A stretch of 64,000 nucleotides of DNA from Novosphingobium fuchskuhlense (lineage in GTDB: Bacteria; Pseudomonadota; Alphaproteobacteria; Sphingomonadales; Sphingomonadaceae), in assembly GCF_001519075.1 (NCBI RefSeq), contig NZ_KQ954245.1:1-64000 (forward strand), read 5' to 3'. Position 1 is the first letter of the stretch. Each line of letters opens with the position of its first letter. Shown here piece by piece: positions 17,268 through 26,175 of the stretch. The position numbers and the translations under genes were made by a program. The notes beneath the pieces are model-generated. The model made no database searches, was not told the DNA's origin, and saw nothing but the letters and a program-made list of their open reading frames with translations.

Positions 17268-17891
17268 TCACTGGCTCGACACCATCAGCGCATCGAGCGT
17301 CGGCGGCGTGATAGTCCCGGTCACATCCAGACCGCGCGATTGTTGGAATTTGCGCAATGCGGATCGAAGGCTTGGCCCAACTTGGCCATCGATGATGCCG
17401 CTGTAAAAGTCTTGCGCTAGCAGGGCTATCTGCACCCGCCTCACGATAGAGGCAAAGCGCTTCGTGCGCCCAGATAGCGCAGGCAGGCCGTCGGATGGCG
17501 GTGCGGATGCGCGGACGTCGGTCGAGTAGAGCGGTTGCGCAGTCTGAGGCTGGGGCTGAGGTTCCTGAGTTGGAGCGACGTAGGGCGGGGAGTAGCCAGG
17601 CGCTGGGTTGTAGCTGGGGACGTAACCGCCACCCGACGATGACCGGTGGCTCGTATGGCTGTAGTGTCCGCCGCCGCCGCCGTATCCCGAACTGTGGCTG
17701 GAGTGGCTGCTGTGGCTGCGGTGCTGGGCGAGCGTGACCGTGTGGTCCTGGGAAAAGCGCCGCAGCAGCGCGCCCTTGTTCGGATCGTCGTTGCCGGTCG
17801 TCGCCTTCGTGAACGTGTCCGCCATCGCATCCTGATGACCGGTGAACCCTGCCGCGAGCAGGCTCGATATGAGGAAGCGGGTGCGCTTCAC
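17268..17891 (-). CDS. hxsA: His-Xaa-Ser repeat protein HxsA, presumed substrate of the Hxs radical SAM enzymes
   Basis: HxsA is the repeat protein of the His-Xaa-Ser system and is thought to be modified by HxsB and HxsC. With the GTG at 17891 it has 207 residues. An N-terminal hydrophobic stretch (residues 6-16) resembles a signal sequence. Four His-Xaa-Ser triplets lie at 57-68 (HRS, HSS, HSS, HSS) and three more at 76-84 (HYS, HTS, HRS), separated by GYGGGGG. A Pro/Gln-rich linker follows, then a peptidoglycan-binding domain near 152-204 (AQDFYSGIIDGQVGPSLRSA, then LRKFQQSRGLDV). The GTG was chosen because it overlaps the hxsC stop as GTGA, matching the other overlaps in this operon; an internal ATG 22 codons later would lose the signal. 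The product is probably exported and binds the cell wall. The chemical modification is not known to me. Confidence 0.9.
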   Translation of the reverse strand: MKRTRFLISSLLAAGFTGHQDAMADTFTKATTGNDDPNKGALLRRFSQDHTVTLAQHRSHSSHSSHSSGYGGGGGHYSHTSHRSSSGGGYVPSYNPAPGYSPPYVAPTQEPQPQPQTAQPLYSTDVRASAPPSDGLPALSGRTKRFASIVRRVQIALLAQDFYSGIIDGQVGPSLRSALRKFQQSRGLDVTGTITPPTLDALMVSSQ

Positions 17892-18970
17892 AACGGCTGG
17901 ACCGCCAAGGCGGCCTGTTCGTCCGGATGCCATTCGAAAAATCCCGAGCAAGCGCTGCGCTCGCCGCAGCGAAGGCAAGCGGGGGCGAACTTGCGCTTCC
18001 AATCGGAGATCGAGGCGATCGCCAGGCGGCGGTAGGCCGCGGGTACCGTGCAGCGCGGGAAGTTGAACAGCTGCGCGCGCACGCCGTGCAGCAGCGCGCG
18101 GTTGAGTGCCTCCGCGATCGGCCCAAAGCGCTGCACATGGTCGAAGAACAGCTGCTCCCAGCGGTTCCTTGCAAACCCGATGTGCTCTAGCTGCATGATC
18201 GACCATGCCTCGACGAAGCGCAGCCGGGCTGCCACATATCCGGCGAGGGCGGGAAATGCGTCGATGTTGTCGCTCAGGACGACTGTCCTGAGTTCTACTC
18301 GCGCTCCCGCCATCGCGAGGTGCGCGAGCCCTTCCTCCAGCTTGGCGAACGCCCCTTCCTTGCCCACGATATTGTCGTGCAGCGCCGCTTCCGACGCATA
18401 GAGCGGTATTCCCCAGCTTACCCGGCGGTACGCGGAGCGACCCAACCGCGCGACGTCACTTGCCTCGAAGTGCTGGGCGTTGGTTAGGACGTGAAAGCCA
18501 AGGTCCGGACGCGCGGCCAGCGTCCGTTCGATGAGCGTCAGGAGCCGCTCTTTGTAGAGTGTCGGCTCTCCACCTGAGATCCCGATCAGCATGCCGTCGG
18601 GGGCGAGCCGGCAAGCCTCCTCGAGCAGGTCGAAGCGATCGACGTGTGTCTTCTTCGGGGGCTGCGAGCACATCACGCACAGCTGGTCGCAGCGCTCAGT
18701 GACCAACAGCGTGTTGGTGGTGGATCCGACGCGAAGCAGGCGTTCCACCCGGCCCCTGCGGGGATCAACCAGCACGATGTCGCCATCGAGGTCTTCGGCG
18801 CGGACACCATCGATTACGACCAGGCCGAGACGTCCAGAGAAGACGCTGCCATCGTCGGCCCCCTCGATCAGGATCGCGTCGTCGCTAGCTGTGCCGATCC
18901 GCGACGTACGGAGCCGCGTGACGTAAGGGCCCTCGGCGTCGGCAAGCGCAGGGCGCATCAGGGGGATCAT
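17888..18970 (-). CDS. hxsC: Radical SAM maturase HxsC of the His-Xaa-Ser system
   Basis: This is a 360-residue radical S-adenosylmethionine enzyme. The 4Fe-4S cluster motif is C94-x3-C98-x2-C101 (CDQLCVMC), followed by SQPPK, a signature I associate with HxsC. SAM-binding motifs follow: GISGGEPTLYK for the GGE motif, then the later barrel strands. A C-terminal Cys cluster (CTVPAAY...CLRCGERSACSGF) may hold auxiliary iron-sulfur clusters. The ATG at 18970 overlaps the hxsB stop by four bases, and the stop overlaps the hxsA start. The expected role is one of two radical steps on HxsA in the cytoplasm before export. Whether HxsC or HxsB makes the bond is not shown by sequence. Confidence 0.92.
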   Translation of the reverse strand: MIPLMRPALADAEGPYVTRLRTSRIGTASDDAILIEGADDGSVFSGRLGLVVIDGVRAEDLDGDIVLVDPRRGRVERLLRVGSTTNTLLVTERCDQLCVMCSQPPKKTHVDRFDLLEEACRLAPDGMLIGISGGEPTLYKERLLTLIERTLAARPDLGFHVLTNAQHFEASDVARLGRSAYRRVSWGIPLYASEAALHDNIVGKEGAFAKLEEGLAHLAMAGARVELRTVVLSDNIDAFPALAGYVAARLRFVEAWSIMQLEHIGFARNRWEQLFFDHVQRFGPIAEALNRALLHGVRAQLFNFPRCTVPAAYRRLAIASISDWKRKFAPACLRCGERSACSGFFEWHPDEQAALAVQPL

Positions 18971-20385
18971 GCGAGGCGCTGCCCGAATGCCGCCGGCTCG
19001 CCGGGTAGTCTTAGCCACCGGGCGAGCGAATATCGGATGGCGTCGTCGTCCGAATACACCAGCCGGAACGCGAGATCGAACAGGTGCAGATGGCGTCGGC
19101 AGAACGCCGTCTCGCGCCGCTGAATGTCGATCCTGCCGTAACGGGCGAGGTCGTCGACGAGGTCGCGGCCGCAGAACGGCTGGTAGGCGCAGCGCTTGCA
19201 ATCGGGATCGAATTGGTTCGTAGAGTTCGCGTTGAGAAGATCGAATGTGGGTCCGCCCCAGCCCTCCGCAACGTTGCCAATCGATAGGTCCACCACCCCG
19301 GATCTGGCGAGCATGCGCGCCTCGTCGGTGGGATATACCGCGCCGTCGTGATCGATCACGACATAATCGATGCCCATAGGGTTCGGGTTTCGCAGGTCGA
19401 CATGCCGTTCGCTGCCGGGTTGGAAGATGCGGCGGAGCGCGATGCTCAGGTACGTTTCCTCCAGCACTCTGCCTCTATCCGCCCAGTTGCGCTCGATGAT
19501 CCGGCGGACGAAGCTCTCGTAATAGCCCCGCCAGCCGTCGCCCTGCTCGCGCGAGGCGGCGTGACGCTTGCGCGCAAACCCCTGGTAGTTGATCGGACGC
19601 AGGAACACGCTGTCGATGCCGAGATCGACATAGGCGTCGAGGAGCGCGTCGATGTCAGGCGGATTGTTAGGGTCGATAGTTGGCAGCGCAGAAACCTTCG
19701 TTGGTCCATGTCGTTCGGCGAGCATCCGCAGGTTGCCAAGGAAAGCGGATGTCGCCTCCGCGGTACCTGTGCGGTTACGCGTGTGGGTAGATAGGTCGCC
19801 GTCCAGCGAGGTGCTGACGAAGACGTCTGGTCGATCGAATAGCGCAAGAATCTCGTCATCGACGCGTTGAAGGTTGGTGCAGATCACGAACTCCGCTCGC
19901 TCGAATCGACCACAACGATCGATGACTGCTCTAATCAGATCGGGGCGAAGTGTAGGTTCGCCGCCCTGGAATTCGATCTTAACGTGTGCGGCGTCTAGCC
20001 GGTCAAGCAGCGCAAGGACTGCATGGAGCGTGTCGTCGCTCCAGTCGTGCCCGCCTTGGTTCTCGTTAACCCGCGACACTTGGCAATAGCTGCAGGAGAG
20101 GTTGCAGCGAAGGGTCGGGACCAGGATGAGATAGTCGAGCGGTCCGGCACGCGCTATCCGGTCTGCGACTCCTCGGGCATGCGCCGCCGCGCCGAGTGCG
20201 TCGCCGCGCTCGACCACGTGTCCTCCGGCGCGGAGGAAGGCCAGGTCGCCGGCTGACAACTGCTCCAAGTCCATGCGATCGAGGAACGCCGAGGATCCAA
20301 GGAAAAACCTGCCAGCATCGTTGACGAAAAGCGCCTTTTCGCTTTCGCCTCCGATTGCGCGGAGCCGGAGCGGCGTGAAAGTCAT
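18967..20385 (-). CDS. hxsB: Radical SAM maturase HxsB with SPASM-like C-terminus
   Basis: This is a 472-residue radical SAM protein. About 80 N-terminal residues may form a peptide-recognition region. The cluster motif is C94-x3-C98-x2-C101 (CNLSCSYC), with QVSRVNE after it and the GGE motif in KIEFQGGEPTLRPDL. The C-terminal part has the Cys pattern of SPASM/twitch auxiliary cluster domains (CKRCAYQPFCGRD, then CRRH). SPASM radical SAM enzymes commonly install cross-links in ribosomally made peptides. Four-base overlaps with hxsD upstream and hxsC downstream show a tightly coupled operon, so HxsB and HxsC probably act together on HxsA. Confidence 0.92.
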   Translation of the reverse strand: MTFTPLRLRAIGGESEKALFVNDAGRFFLGSSAFLDRMDLEQLSAGDLAFLRAGGHVVERGDALGAAAHARGVADRIARAGPLDYLILVPTLRCNLSCSYCQVSRVNENQGGHDWSDDTLHAVLALLDRLDAAHVKIEFQGGEPTLRPDLIRAVIDRCGRFERAEFVICTNLQRVDDEILALFDRPDVFVSTSLDGDLSTHTRNRTGTAEATSAFLGNLRMLAERHGPTKVSALPTIDPNNPPDIDALLDAYVDLGIDSVFLRPINYQGFARKRHAASREQGDGWRGYYESFVRRIIERNWADRGRVLEETYLSIALRRIFQPGSERHVDLRNPNPMGIDYVVIDHDGAVYPTDEARMLARSGVVDLSIGNVAEGWGGPTFDLLNANSTNQFDPDCKRCAYQPFCGRDLVDDLARYGRIDIQRRETAFCRRHLHLFDLAFRLVYSDDDAIRYSLARWLRLPGEPAAFGQRLA

Positions 20386-20621
20386 GTGATGAGCATCATG
20401 AGCAGGTCGGTCCGCGCTGGATCCGCCTCAGCTACAAGCCGCTCGTTCAAGAGCGCCACGCGCCAGAGATGTCGGGCATCGGTTACAGATGTGGCTGCCG
20501 ACATGAAAACCCGGTCGATCGAAACCCGCACACGCACGTCTGGTGGCATCCGTGCCGACGCCTCAAGCGCGTGCGATGCATCGCGCGCCGACAGTGCGAT
20601 CTCGATCTCGGACTCCGCCAC
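20382..20621 (-). CDS. hxsD: HxsD, small His-Xaa-Ser system protein
   Basis: This 79-residue protein is the first gene of the hxs operon. It has a strand-helix-strand pattern (MAESEIEIALSARDASHALE, then VRVRVSIDRVF) and no cysteines, so it carries no cluster. Small partner proteins in such systems often deliver the substrate peptide to the radical SAM enzyme; that role is an inference here. The GTG at 20621 is preceded by GGGAGA, and the stop overlaps hxsB by ATGA. Identification rests on size, position and the full hxsDBCA order. Confidence 0.85.
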   Translation of the reverse strand: MAESEIEIALSARDASHALEASARMPPDVRVRVSIDRVFMSAATSVTDARHLWRVALLNERLVAEADPARTDLLMMLIT

Positions 20622-20754
20622 AATGTCTCCCGGGTCGCTATAGAGTTCATGCTATGAGCGACGATGGGGCGCGGCAAGCGTCTATTTCCCGGCGAAAATA
20701 GGATTGCTGAACGGGACCAGAAAGTTAAGTTCCCTGCAGGGACAGGGGGATGTT

Positions 20755-21453
20755 GTGGTTGAACGCAGACCGGTGCGGCTCTCATCGAATCTAACGCGGC
20801 TGGATCCGCCTACCCTGCCGCCCCCCGCGGCCAAACCCGACAACGGTGGATGCTTTGGGATGGCAGCGATCGTTGGCCTTGTTCTCGTGATCGCCCGCTG
20901 CTCGTCTTCGACGCCGGCACCTACTGATTCGTCCCCGCCGGCCGAAGCGGTGGGCAACGCCCAGAAGGCTTTAGAGTCCGCGGTTTCTGAGCAGAAACCG
21001 ATCCCCGTGGAGCCGTTGACTGCGAACGCTGTTCGCCGCGGTGGCGTCCGAGTGATCACAGCGTCAAAGGAGGGGCTGGCGGGAGAGATGATCTATAGCC
21101 AGAACTGCTATGATGTTGTGGGACGCCGCTTCTCTTGGGGCAAGCTTGACGAATGTGGTGGCTTTGATGTGGAGGCCGGACTCGCGCTTGGTGACGAGGC
21201 ACCTCCAGGTGCCGACAAGGAAGTCGCTTGGTTCGACAGTGAGGCGGGCGCAGGGCGCTACCTCAAAGCCGCGATTGCGGCCGGTCTCGATTCGGACGCC
21301 GCCGACCAGCGGCTCGCGGCGCTCCAGGCGATGATCGCCGCGCGCCACAAGGCAAAGAGCACTTCTCCCTCGGCTAAGATCGTGGTCCCCGCTGAGGAAC
21401 CGGATGGAGGGCAGCCGCCTCAGTCCGGAGACAAAGGTAGTGGGGCAGCCTGA
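20755..21453 (+). CDS. Single-pass membrane protein of unknown function
   Basis: This 232-residue protein has one strong transmembrane segment near residues 36-48 (FGMAAIVGLVLVIARC). A Pro-rich cytoplasmic N-terminus precedes it, and a Ser/Pro-rich linker and an outside-facing domain follow. The outer part has two cysteines (QNCYDVVG, DECGGFD) that could form a disulfide. It ends in a low-complexity tail. The GTG at 20755 was chosen over a TTG at 20704 because GGGACAGGGGG lies just before it. It is divergent from hxsD with about 130 bases between, so a link to the Hxs system is possible but unproven. No family is recognised. Confidence 0.6.
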   Translation: MVERRPVRLSSNLTRLDPPTLPPPAAKPDNGGCFGMAAIVGLVLVIARCSSSTPAPTDSSPPAEAVGNAQKALESAVSEQKPIPVEPLTANAVRRGGVRVITASKEGLAGEMIYSQNCYDVVGRRFSWGKLDECGGFDVEAGLALGDEAPPGADKEVAWFDSEAGAGRYLKAAIAAGLDSDAADQRLAALQAMIAARHKAKSTSPSAKIVVPAEEPDGGQPPQSGDKGSGAA

Positions 21454-21793
21454 CGATCGGACCCAGCGGCTTGCTGCTCCGGCATCGCATCACCTCGCGC
21501 ATAGAAGTTTCTAAGCGCTGGGATGTGGCCCTGATCGCATCGCCGCGTCTGAAGAAAAACATATTTTTTCCAAGGGGAATGGCGAACTCATTTGTGTTCG
21601 AATCAAGGACCCACTTTCGAGAGAAAATGTGGATAGCGGGGCAGGGGGTGCTCTCCGAATTCACCTGCTGGTCTCTGATCACAAGGATCAATCCACAGCC
21701 CCCGAGGGCGTTGCATCCGCTCGCTTCCCTATCGGTATATTTGATGGTTATTTGATAAAAGGAGGTGAATTTCGCTTACGATATTGATTTTGT
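21454..21793. other. Intergenic region without recognised genes
   Basis: About 340 bases lie between the membrane protein and the tRNA fragment. Open frames here are short and lack convincing starts. The region is less GC-rich than its neighbours, consistent with a boundary between chromosome and inserted DNA. I see no promoter, riboswitch or hairpin that I would defend. Confidence 0.4.
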
Positions 21794-21821
21794 TGGTGCC
21801 CCCTACGGGAATCGAACCCGT
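21794..21821 (-). other. tRNA 3'-end fragment, candidate attachment-site remnant
   Basis: Read on the minus strand, this holds a 5-bp T-stem (ACGGG/CCCGT) around the loop TTCGATT, a 3' acceptor strand AGGGGGC, an A discriminator and CCA. The sequence further upstream on that strand does not fold into anticodon and D arms, so only the 3' end of a tRNA is present. Integrating elements leave such fragments at their ends. It lies about 140 bases from the end of a serine recombinase gene. The parent tRNA cannot be named and is not in the window. Confidence 0.5.
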
Positions 21822-23787
21822 GTTTCAGCCGTGAGACGCGCGTATCAAATAGCGGAAGTTTCGCTGCAACGCGGCGTCAGCGCCTCTCGCGGATGGTGAT
21901 TGAAGCAACTGGCGAAGTCTGCAGCTGATCACAGCCGCGTTTGGAACTTGCTCCCTGTTCATGATCGCTCGCGCGCTTGAATCTCCATGAACGTCTGGTT
22001 TGATGTGGAAGGCAATCGGCTCTTGATGCGGTCTTCCGGCGGCCACTTTCCGCGACCGAATAGGTTCCGCACGGGAATGTCGCGAGTTGGAACCATGAAG
22101 CCGAGCAACCTGCGCTGAAGCGACCAGTCCATCGGGAGATTTGCCTTGAGCAGGACATCTCTTGTGAGGGTGACTGGTTGGCCTCCGTCCAAGATGGCTG
22201 TCACGATGTCAGGTGCCAGATAGTTGAGCCGGATAAGTCGAGAAAAATGACCGGGCTTGCATCGGAGTTCGCTTGCTAGCACCGCGGTCGGCCTTTCACG
22301 ATTGTCTTCGACCAATCGTTGCGCCTCTCGCGCCCGCCTTAGCAGCTTGAGCAAAGCTGGATCAGGCATGCTGCGATGATCTGCTTTGCGCGGTTCGATA
22401 TGGACCACCGGCCACCGTTCCGCCGATATCGCGCATACCGGAATCTCGAGCACATATCTGGCGTCGCTGCAGGGCCAATCGGAGGGTCGCCCGCAAAACG
22501 CTGTCGCGCCGTCCCAGAGGAGGAAGCGGCGCAGTTCGATCAAGCGGAAGTCGAGCGAGACGTGTTCTTCGCCGACTTCGATCCGGTGCAAAAGCGCGGA
22601 AAGCAGGTCGTGCATCCATTCTGGGGGCGTCGCCTCCAATGTGGCAGTCGCCCCTACGCCGCGCCGTGCGAGATGTTCAAGATCGGCGCCGAATATCCCC
22701 AGCCTCTTCACGGCCGACCGCAGGCTCCTGCGGTCGCTGAGGAAGTTTGCAATCGCGGACATGATGAGCTTCTCGAGATGGTCCGCCTTGCTGCGATAGG
22801 CCCGTTTGTATTCCTTCTGCGACCACATCGCGTTGCTTGAGGCGTAAGTGAAATAGGGCTTGCCGCGGTGCCAGTCGACTTCAAGCAGCATATGCCGTCC
22901 AAGGTCGTCCCACAGCAGGCCGGCAAGAAAGTGGTTGGTCTGCTTGGCGTGGGGCGTTTGTCGTGTCCGGTCGGCGCTTATTGCCTGCGCCTCGACCCAG
23001 ATTTCACGTGAGATAAGCGGCACGTGCCGACCTGGGTAGGTCCGGTCATGACCCTGGATCTCGCCAACATAAATCGGACTGCGCAAAATCTGATAGACAG
23101 TTGACGGGCTCAGGGCTGCTCCGCCGCGCGGCACACCGCGCCTCGAGTATTTGACCGAACTGCAAAAGCCCGCTTCCCGAACGGCCGTCATGACGGTGGT
23201 ATAGCGCTTGGTCCGCAAGAATTCGTTGAAGATGAAGCGCACGATCTCGGCCTCGGCATCATCGATGCGGAGCCCGTCATCTGTAGCCACGTAACCAAAA
23301 GGCGGCAGCCCGCCATGCACCTTGCCGTGGCGTTTGCGCGTACGGATGCTATCGCGCACACGCTCGGCAATGAGTTCACGTTCAAACTGCGAAAAGGTAA
23401 GCAGGACGTTGAGGATCATACGTCCCATGCTGTCCGACGTGTCGAACGCCTGGGAGACCGACACCAGCGAAATACCGCGCCGATCGAACATTTCGATCAG
23501 CCGCACAAAATCGAGCAGGCTTCTTGTGAGGCGGTCGATCTTGTAGACCACGACAGCATCCACGTGACCTGCTTCGATGTCCTGCATGAGCTTCGCGAGA
23601 GCAGGGCGCTCGAGGCCGCTGCCGGAATGGCCCCCATCATCATAGCGATTGGGCAACTCGGTCCAGCCGCGATAACGCTGACTGGTGACATAGGCGCTGC
23701 AGATCTCGCGCTGCGTCGTGAGCGAGTTGATGTCTCGCTCGAGCAAATGGTTCGTGCTCTTGCGCGTGTAGATCGTAACCGGTGTTC

Positions 23788-25347
23788 TCAGGCCACGGAG
23801 GTCCAGGGCATCAGTTCGCCGACTGCATTGGCAGGATGGCCGGCGGCCAATTTGGCGAGCGTCTCGGTCATCCAGACGTGCGGGTTGATGCCGGTGATCT
23901 TGCAGTTCTCGACGAGCGTGGCGATCACTGCCCAGTTGTCGCCACCTTCGTCAGAGCCGGCGAACAGCGCATTTTTGCGATTCAATGCAAGCGGTCGGAT
24001 TGATCGCTCGACGGTGTTGGAGTCGAGTTCGACGCGGCCGTCTTCGAGGAACACGGTTAGGCCAGCCCAACGGCTCAGCGCGTAGCGGATTGCCTCGGCG
24101 AGCTTGCTCTTGGCGCTGACCTGGCGAAGCCGGGCATCGAGGTAGAGGCGCAGATCATCGACAACGACGCGGGCGCGCTCGACGCGCAGGTCCCGGCGCT
24201 GCCCGGCCGAAGAGCCGCGCACTTCGGCCTCGATGGCGTAGAGCATGGCGATGAGGCGCAGCACCTCGGTTGCGACGGGCGACTTGTCCGCCAACTCGTA
24301 AAACTTCCGCCGCACGTGCGACCAACAAAAGGCGAGCTGAATCTGCTGCCGGCGCTTGGCGAGAGCTGTGTAGCCGCCATATCCGTCAACCTGCAGGATG
24401 CCCGCGAAGTCTCCGAGGTGCGCCTCGGCTCGCTCCCCCTTGCGATCGGCGGCGTATACATAGGCGACCATCGGCGGATCCTTGCCGCCCCAAGGCCTGT
24501 CATCGCGGGCATAGGCCCACAACTGGCCGGTCTTGGTACGCCCACGTCCGGGATCAAGCACTGGCGCGGTGGTCTCGTCGGCAAACAGCCGTTCCGATCG
24601 TCGCAATCGCTCGAGAATATGATCGCGCAATGGGCGAAGGTACCACGCGGCCCGGCCGACCCAATCCGCCAGCGTCGATCGATCAAGCTGGATACCCTGC
24701 CGGGCGTAGATCTGCGCCTGTCGGTACAACGGCAGATGATCGGCGTACTTGGCGACCAGCACCTGCGCGATCAGTGCCTCGGTGGGAATGCCGCCCTCGA
24801 CGACCCGCGCTGGCGCCGGGGCCTGCACGACCGCACTCTCGCACGAACGGCAACCGTAGCGTGGGCGGCGCGTGACCAGCACGCGGAAGGTTGTCGGCAC
24901 GACATCGAGGCGCTCGGCCACGTCCTCGCCGATCTGATGCAGGGCGTCGCCGCAGCACGGGCAAGCCTTGTTCTCGACATCGACGACCTGTTCTATCCGC
25001 TCCAGGTGTGCGGGCAACGAGCCGCGGTTGGACTTGCGCGGGCGATCGCTCCTGGACTTTGGAGATGCCGCTTCGCGCGCAGCCCGGGCTCGACCGAGAG
25101 CCGTCTCGACATCTTCCAGGCCGAGCTGAAGTTGGTCGGGATCGAGTTGCTCGGACCGCGCGCCGAACCGATGACGCATGAACGCATCGATGATCGACTG
25201 GAGCCGCTCGATCTCGGCATCGGCTTCACCCTTTGCGAGCGCCAACTCGGCTGCTGCGGCACGTTCCGCTGCCAGTATGCGGGCCTGTTCGAGGGCGAAC
25301 GCACGGAGCGCTTCGATGTCTTCGGGAAGGTCCGCTTCCATGAGCAT
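23788..25347 (-). CDS. tnpC: IS66 transposase TnpC
   Basis: This is the 519-residue DDE transposase of the IS66 element. An N-terminal coiled-coil region (residues 15-60) is followed by an IS66 zinc finger (CPCCGDALHQIGED, later YGCRSC). The catalytic DDE core begins near FADETTAPVLDPG, continues with QVDGYGGY, and ends with the glutamate in DSNTVERSIRPLAL. A C-terminal IS66 domain (GINPHVWMTETLAKL) completes it. Length is normal and there is no frameshift. It follows tnpB by 31 bases and ends 13 bases inside the left IS66 end. Confidence 0.93.
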   Translation of the reverse strand: MLMEADLPEDIEALRAFALEQARILAAERAAAAELALAKGEADAEIERLQSIIDAFMRHRFGARSEQLDPDQLQLGLEDVETALGRARAAREAASPKSRSDRPRKSNRGSLPAHLERIEQVVDVENKACPCCGDALHQIGEDVAERLDVVPTTFRVLVTRRPRYGCRSCESAVVQAPAPARVVEGGIPTEALIAQVLVAKYADHLPLYRQAQIYARQGIQLDRSTLADWVGRAAWYLRPLRDHILERLRRSERLFADETTAPVLDPGRGRTKTGQLWAYARDDRPWGGKDPPMVAYVYAADRKGERAEAHLGDFAGILQVDGYGGYTALAKRRQQIQLAFCWSHVRRKFYELADKSPVATEVLRLIAMLYAIEAEVRGSSAGQRRDLRVERARVVVDDLRLYLDARLRQVSAKSKLAEAIRYALSRWAGLTVFLEDGRVELDSNTVERSIRPLALNRKNALFAGSDEGGDNWAVIATLVENCKITGINPHVWMTETLAKLAAGHPANAVGELMPWTSVA

Positions 25348-25378
25348 GGAGGCATTGAATCAGCGTGCGAAAGCCCCG

Positions 25379-25735
25379 TCAACCGGCAATCTGCGGGGCA
25401 ATCGGCCGTCGTCCGCCATGCACGCGGCGCCAGTCCAGACCCTCGAGCAAGGCACCCAGTTGCGCCGCCGTCAGTCGCATTACCCCGTCCTGGATTGCCG
25501 GCCAGCAGAAGCCTCCTTGCTCGAGCTTCTTGGCCATCAGGCAAAGCCCGGTACCGTCCCACCACACCAGTTTTACCCGGTCCGCCCGCTTCGCCCGGAA
25601 CACGTAGATCACACCCGAAAAGGGATCGCCGCCGTACTCCTTGCCGACCAGCGCGGCGAGCGCGTCAGGTCCCTTGCGGAAATCAACCGGGCGCGTCGCG
25701 ACCATCACGCGCGCACCGGCGCCGGGTCCGATCAC
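25379..25735 (-). CDS. tnpB: IS66 accessory protein TnpB
   Basis: This 118-residue member of the IS66 Orf2-like family is found in nearly all IS66 elements and needed for efficient transposition in those tested. The family pattern is clear: ATRPVDFRKGPDALAALV, then VIYVFRAKRADRVKLVWWDG and a C-terminal helix. It overlaps tnpA by four bases (ATGA), so translation is probably coupled. The protein is intact and normal in length. Its mechanism is not visible from the sequence. Confidence 0.93.
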   Translation of the reverse strand: MIGPGAGARVMVATRPVDFRKGPDALAALVGKEYGGDPFSGVIYVFRAKRADRVKLVWWDGTGLCLMAKKLEQGGFCWPAIQDGVMRLTAAQLGALLEGLDWRRVHGGRRPIAPQIAG

Positions 25736-26175
25736 CGGGTTGCCTTTAGCGCTTCGATCACTGCCGTGATCATGCCCGTATCGGCACCGCGGTTGATCTT
25801 CACCGCCACGCCATCGATCTCAAGCTCGACTGCACTCACCTTCGATCGCCGGGGCTTGTTCGAGCGGCGCGCCGCCGGGACAGGCTCAACATCAGCAGCC
25901 GCCTCGACCACGGCGGGGACGAACACCGGCCCCGCTTGCAATGGCACGCCGCGCTCTTCCATCTGCTTGCGCAGCTCTCGGCGCCACGTGAAGAGTTGCG
26001 AAGGACTGAGCGCATGCCGCCGCGCCACCGCAGAAACCGTCTCTCGGCCGGAATAGCTCTCGGCGACAATCGACGCTCTCACTTCGTCCGGCCAATCCCG
26101 ACGACGACCAGCCCCAGTGAAAACCTCAAAACGCTGCACACCGCTAGTGCCAGCATCATCACATGACATCGTCAT
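25732..26175 (-). CDS. tnpA: IS66 protein TnpA (DNA-binding)
   Basis: This is the 147-residue first gene of the IS66 element. It has an IS3/IS911-type helix-turn-helix near residues 27-65 (DEVRASIVAESYSGRETVSA, then VARRHALSPSQLFTWRREL), followed by a basic linker and a C-terminal region with EIDGVAVKI. It probably binds the element ends or assembles with TnpB and TnpC. The ATG lies 85 bases inside the right end, leaving space for a promoter. It is intact. Confidence 0.92.
   Translation of the reverse strand: MTMSCDDAGTSGVQRFEVFTGAGRRRDWPDEVRASIVAESYSGRETVSAVARRHALSPSQLFTWRRELRKQMEERGVPLQAGPVFVPAVVEAAADVEPVPAARRSNKPRRSKVSAVELEIDGVAVKINRGADTGMITAVIEALKATR

Noticed and set aside
17215..18174. 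Long minus-strand frames beside hxsA (for example one beginning near 18174 and one near 18206)
   Set aside because: They are out-of-frame readings of hxsC and hxsA or upstream extensions. The GTG at 17891 with its GTGA overlap fits the operon better.
21820..21860. Resemblance of the plus strand (GAGACGCGCGTATCAAAT) to the D and anticodon arms of a tRNA-Leu
   Set aside because: The T-arm and CCA next to it are on the minus strand, so the two halves cannot belong to one tRNA.
21794..21860. tmRNA 3' end
   Set aside because: The acceptor strand lacks the G-U pair needed for alanine charging, and no tag-reading frame is nearby.
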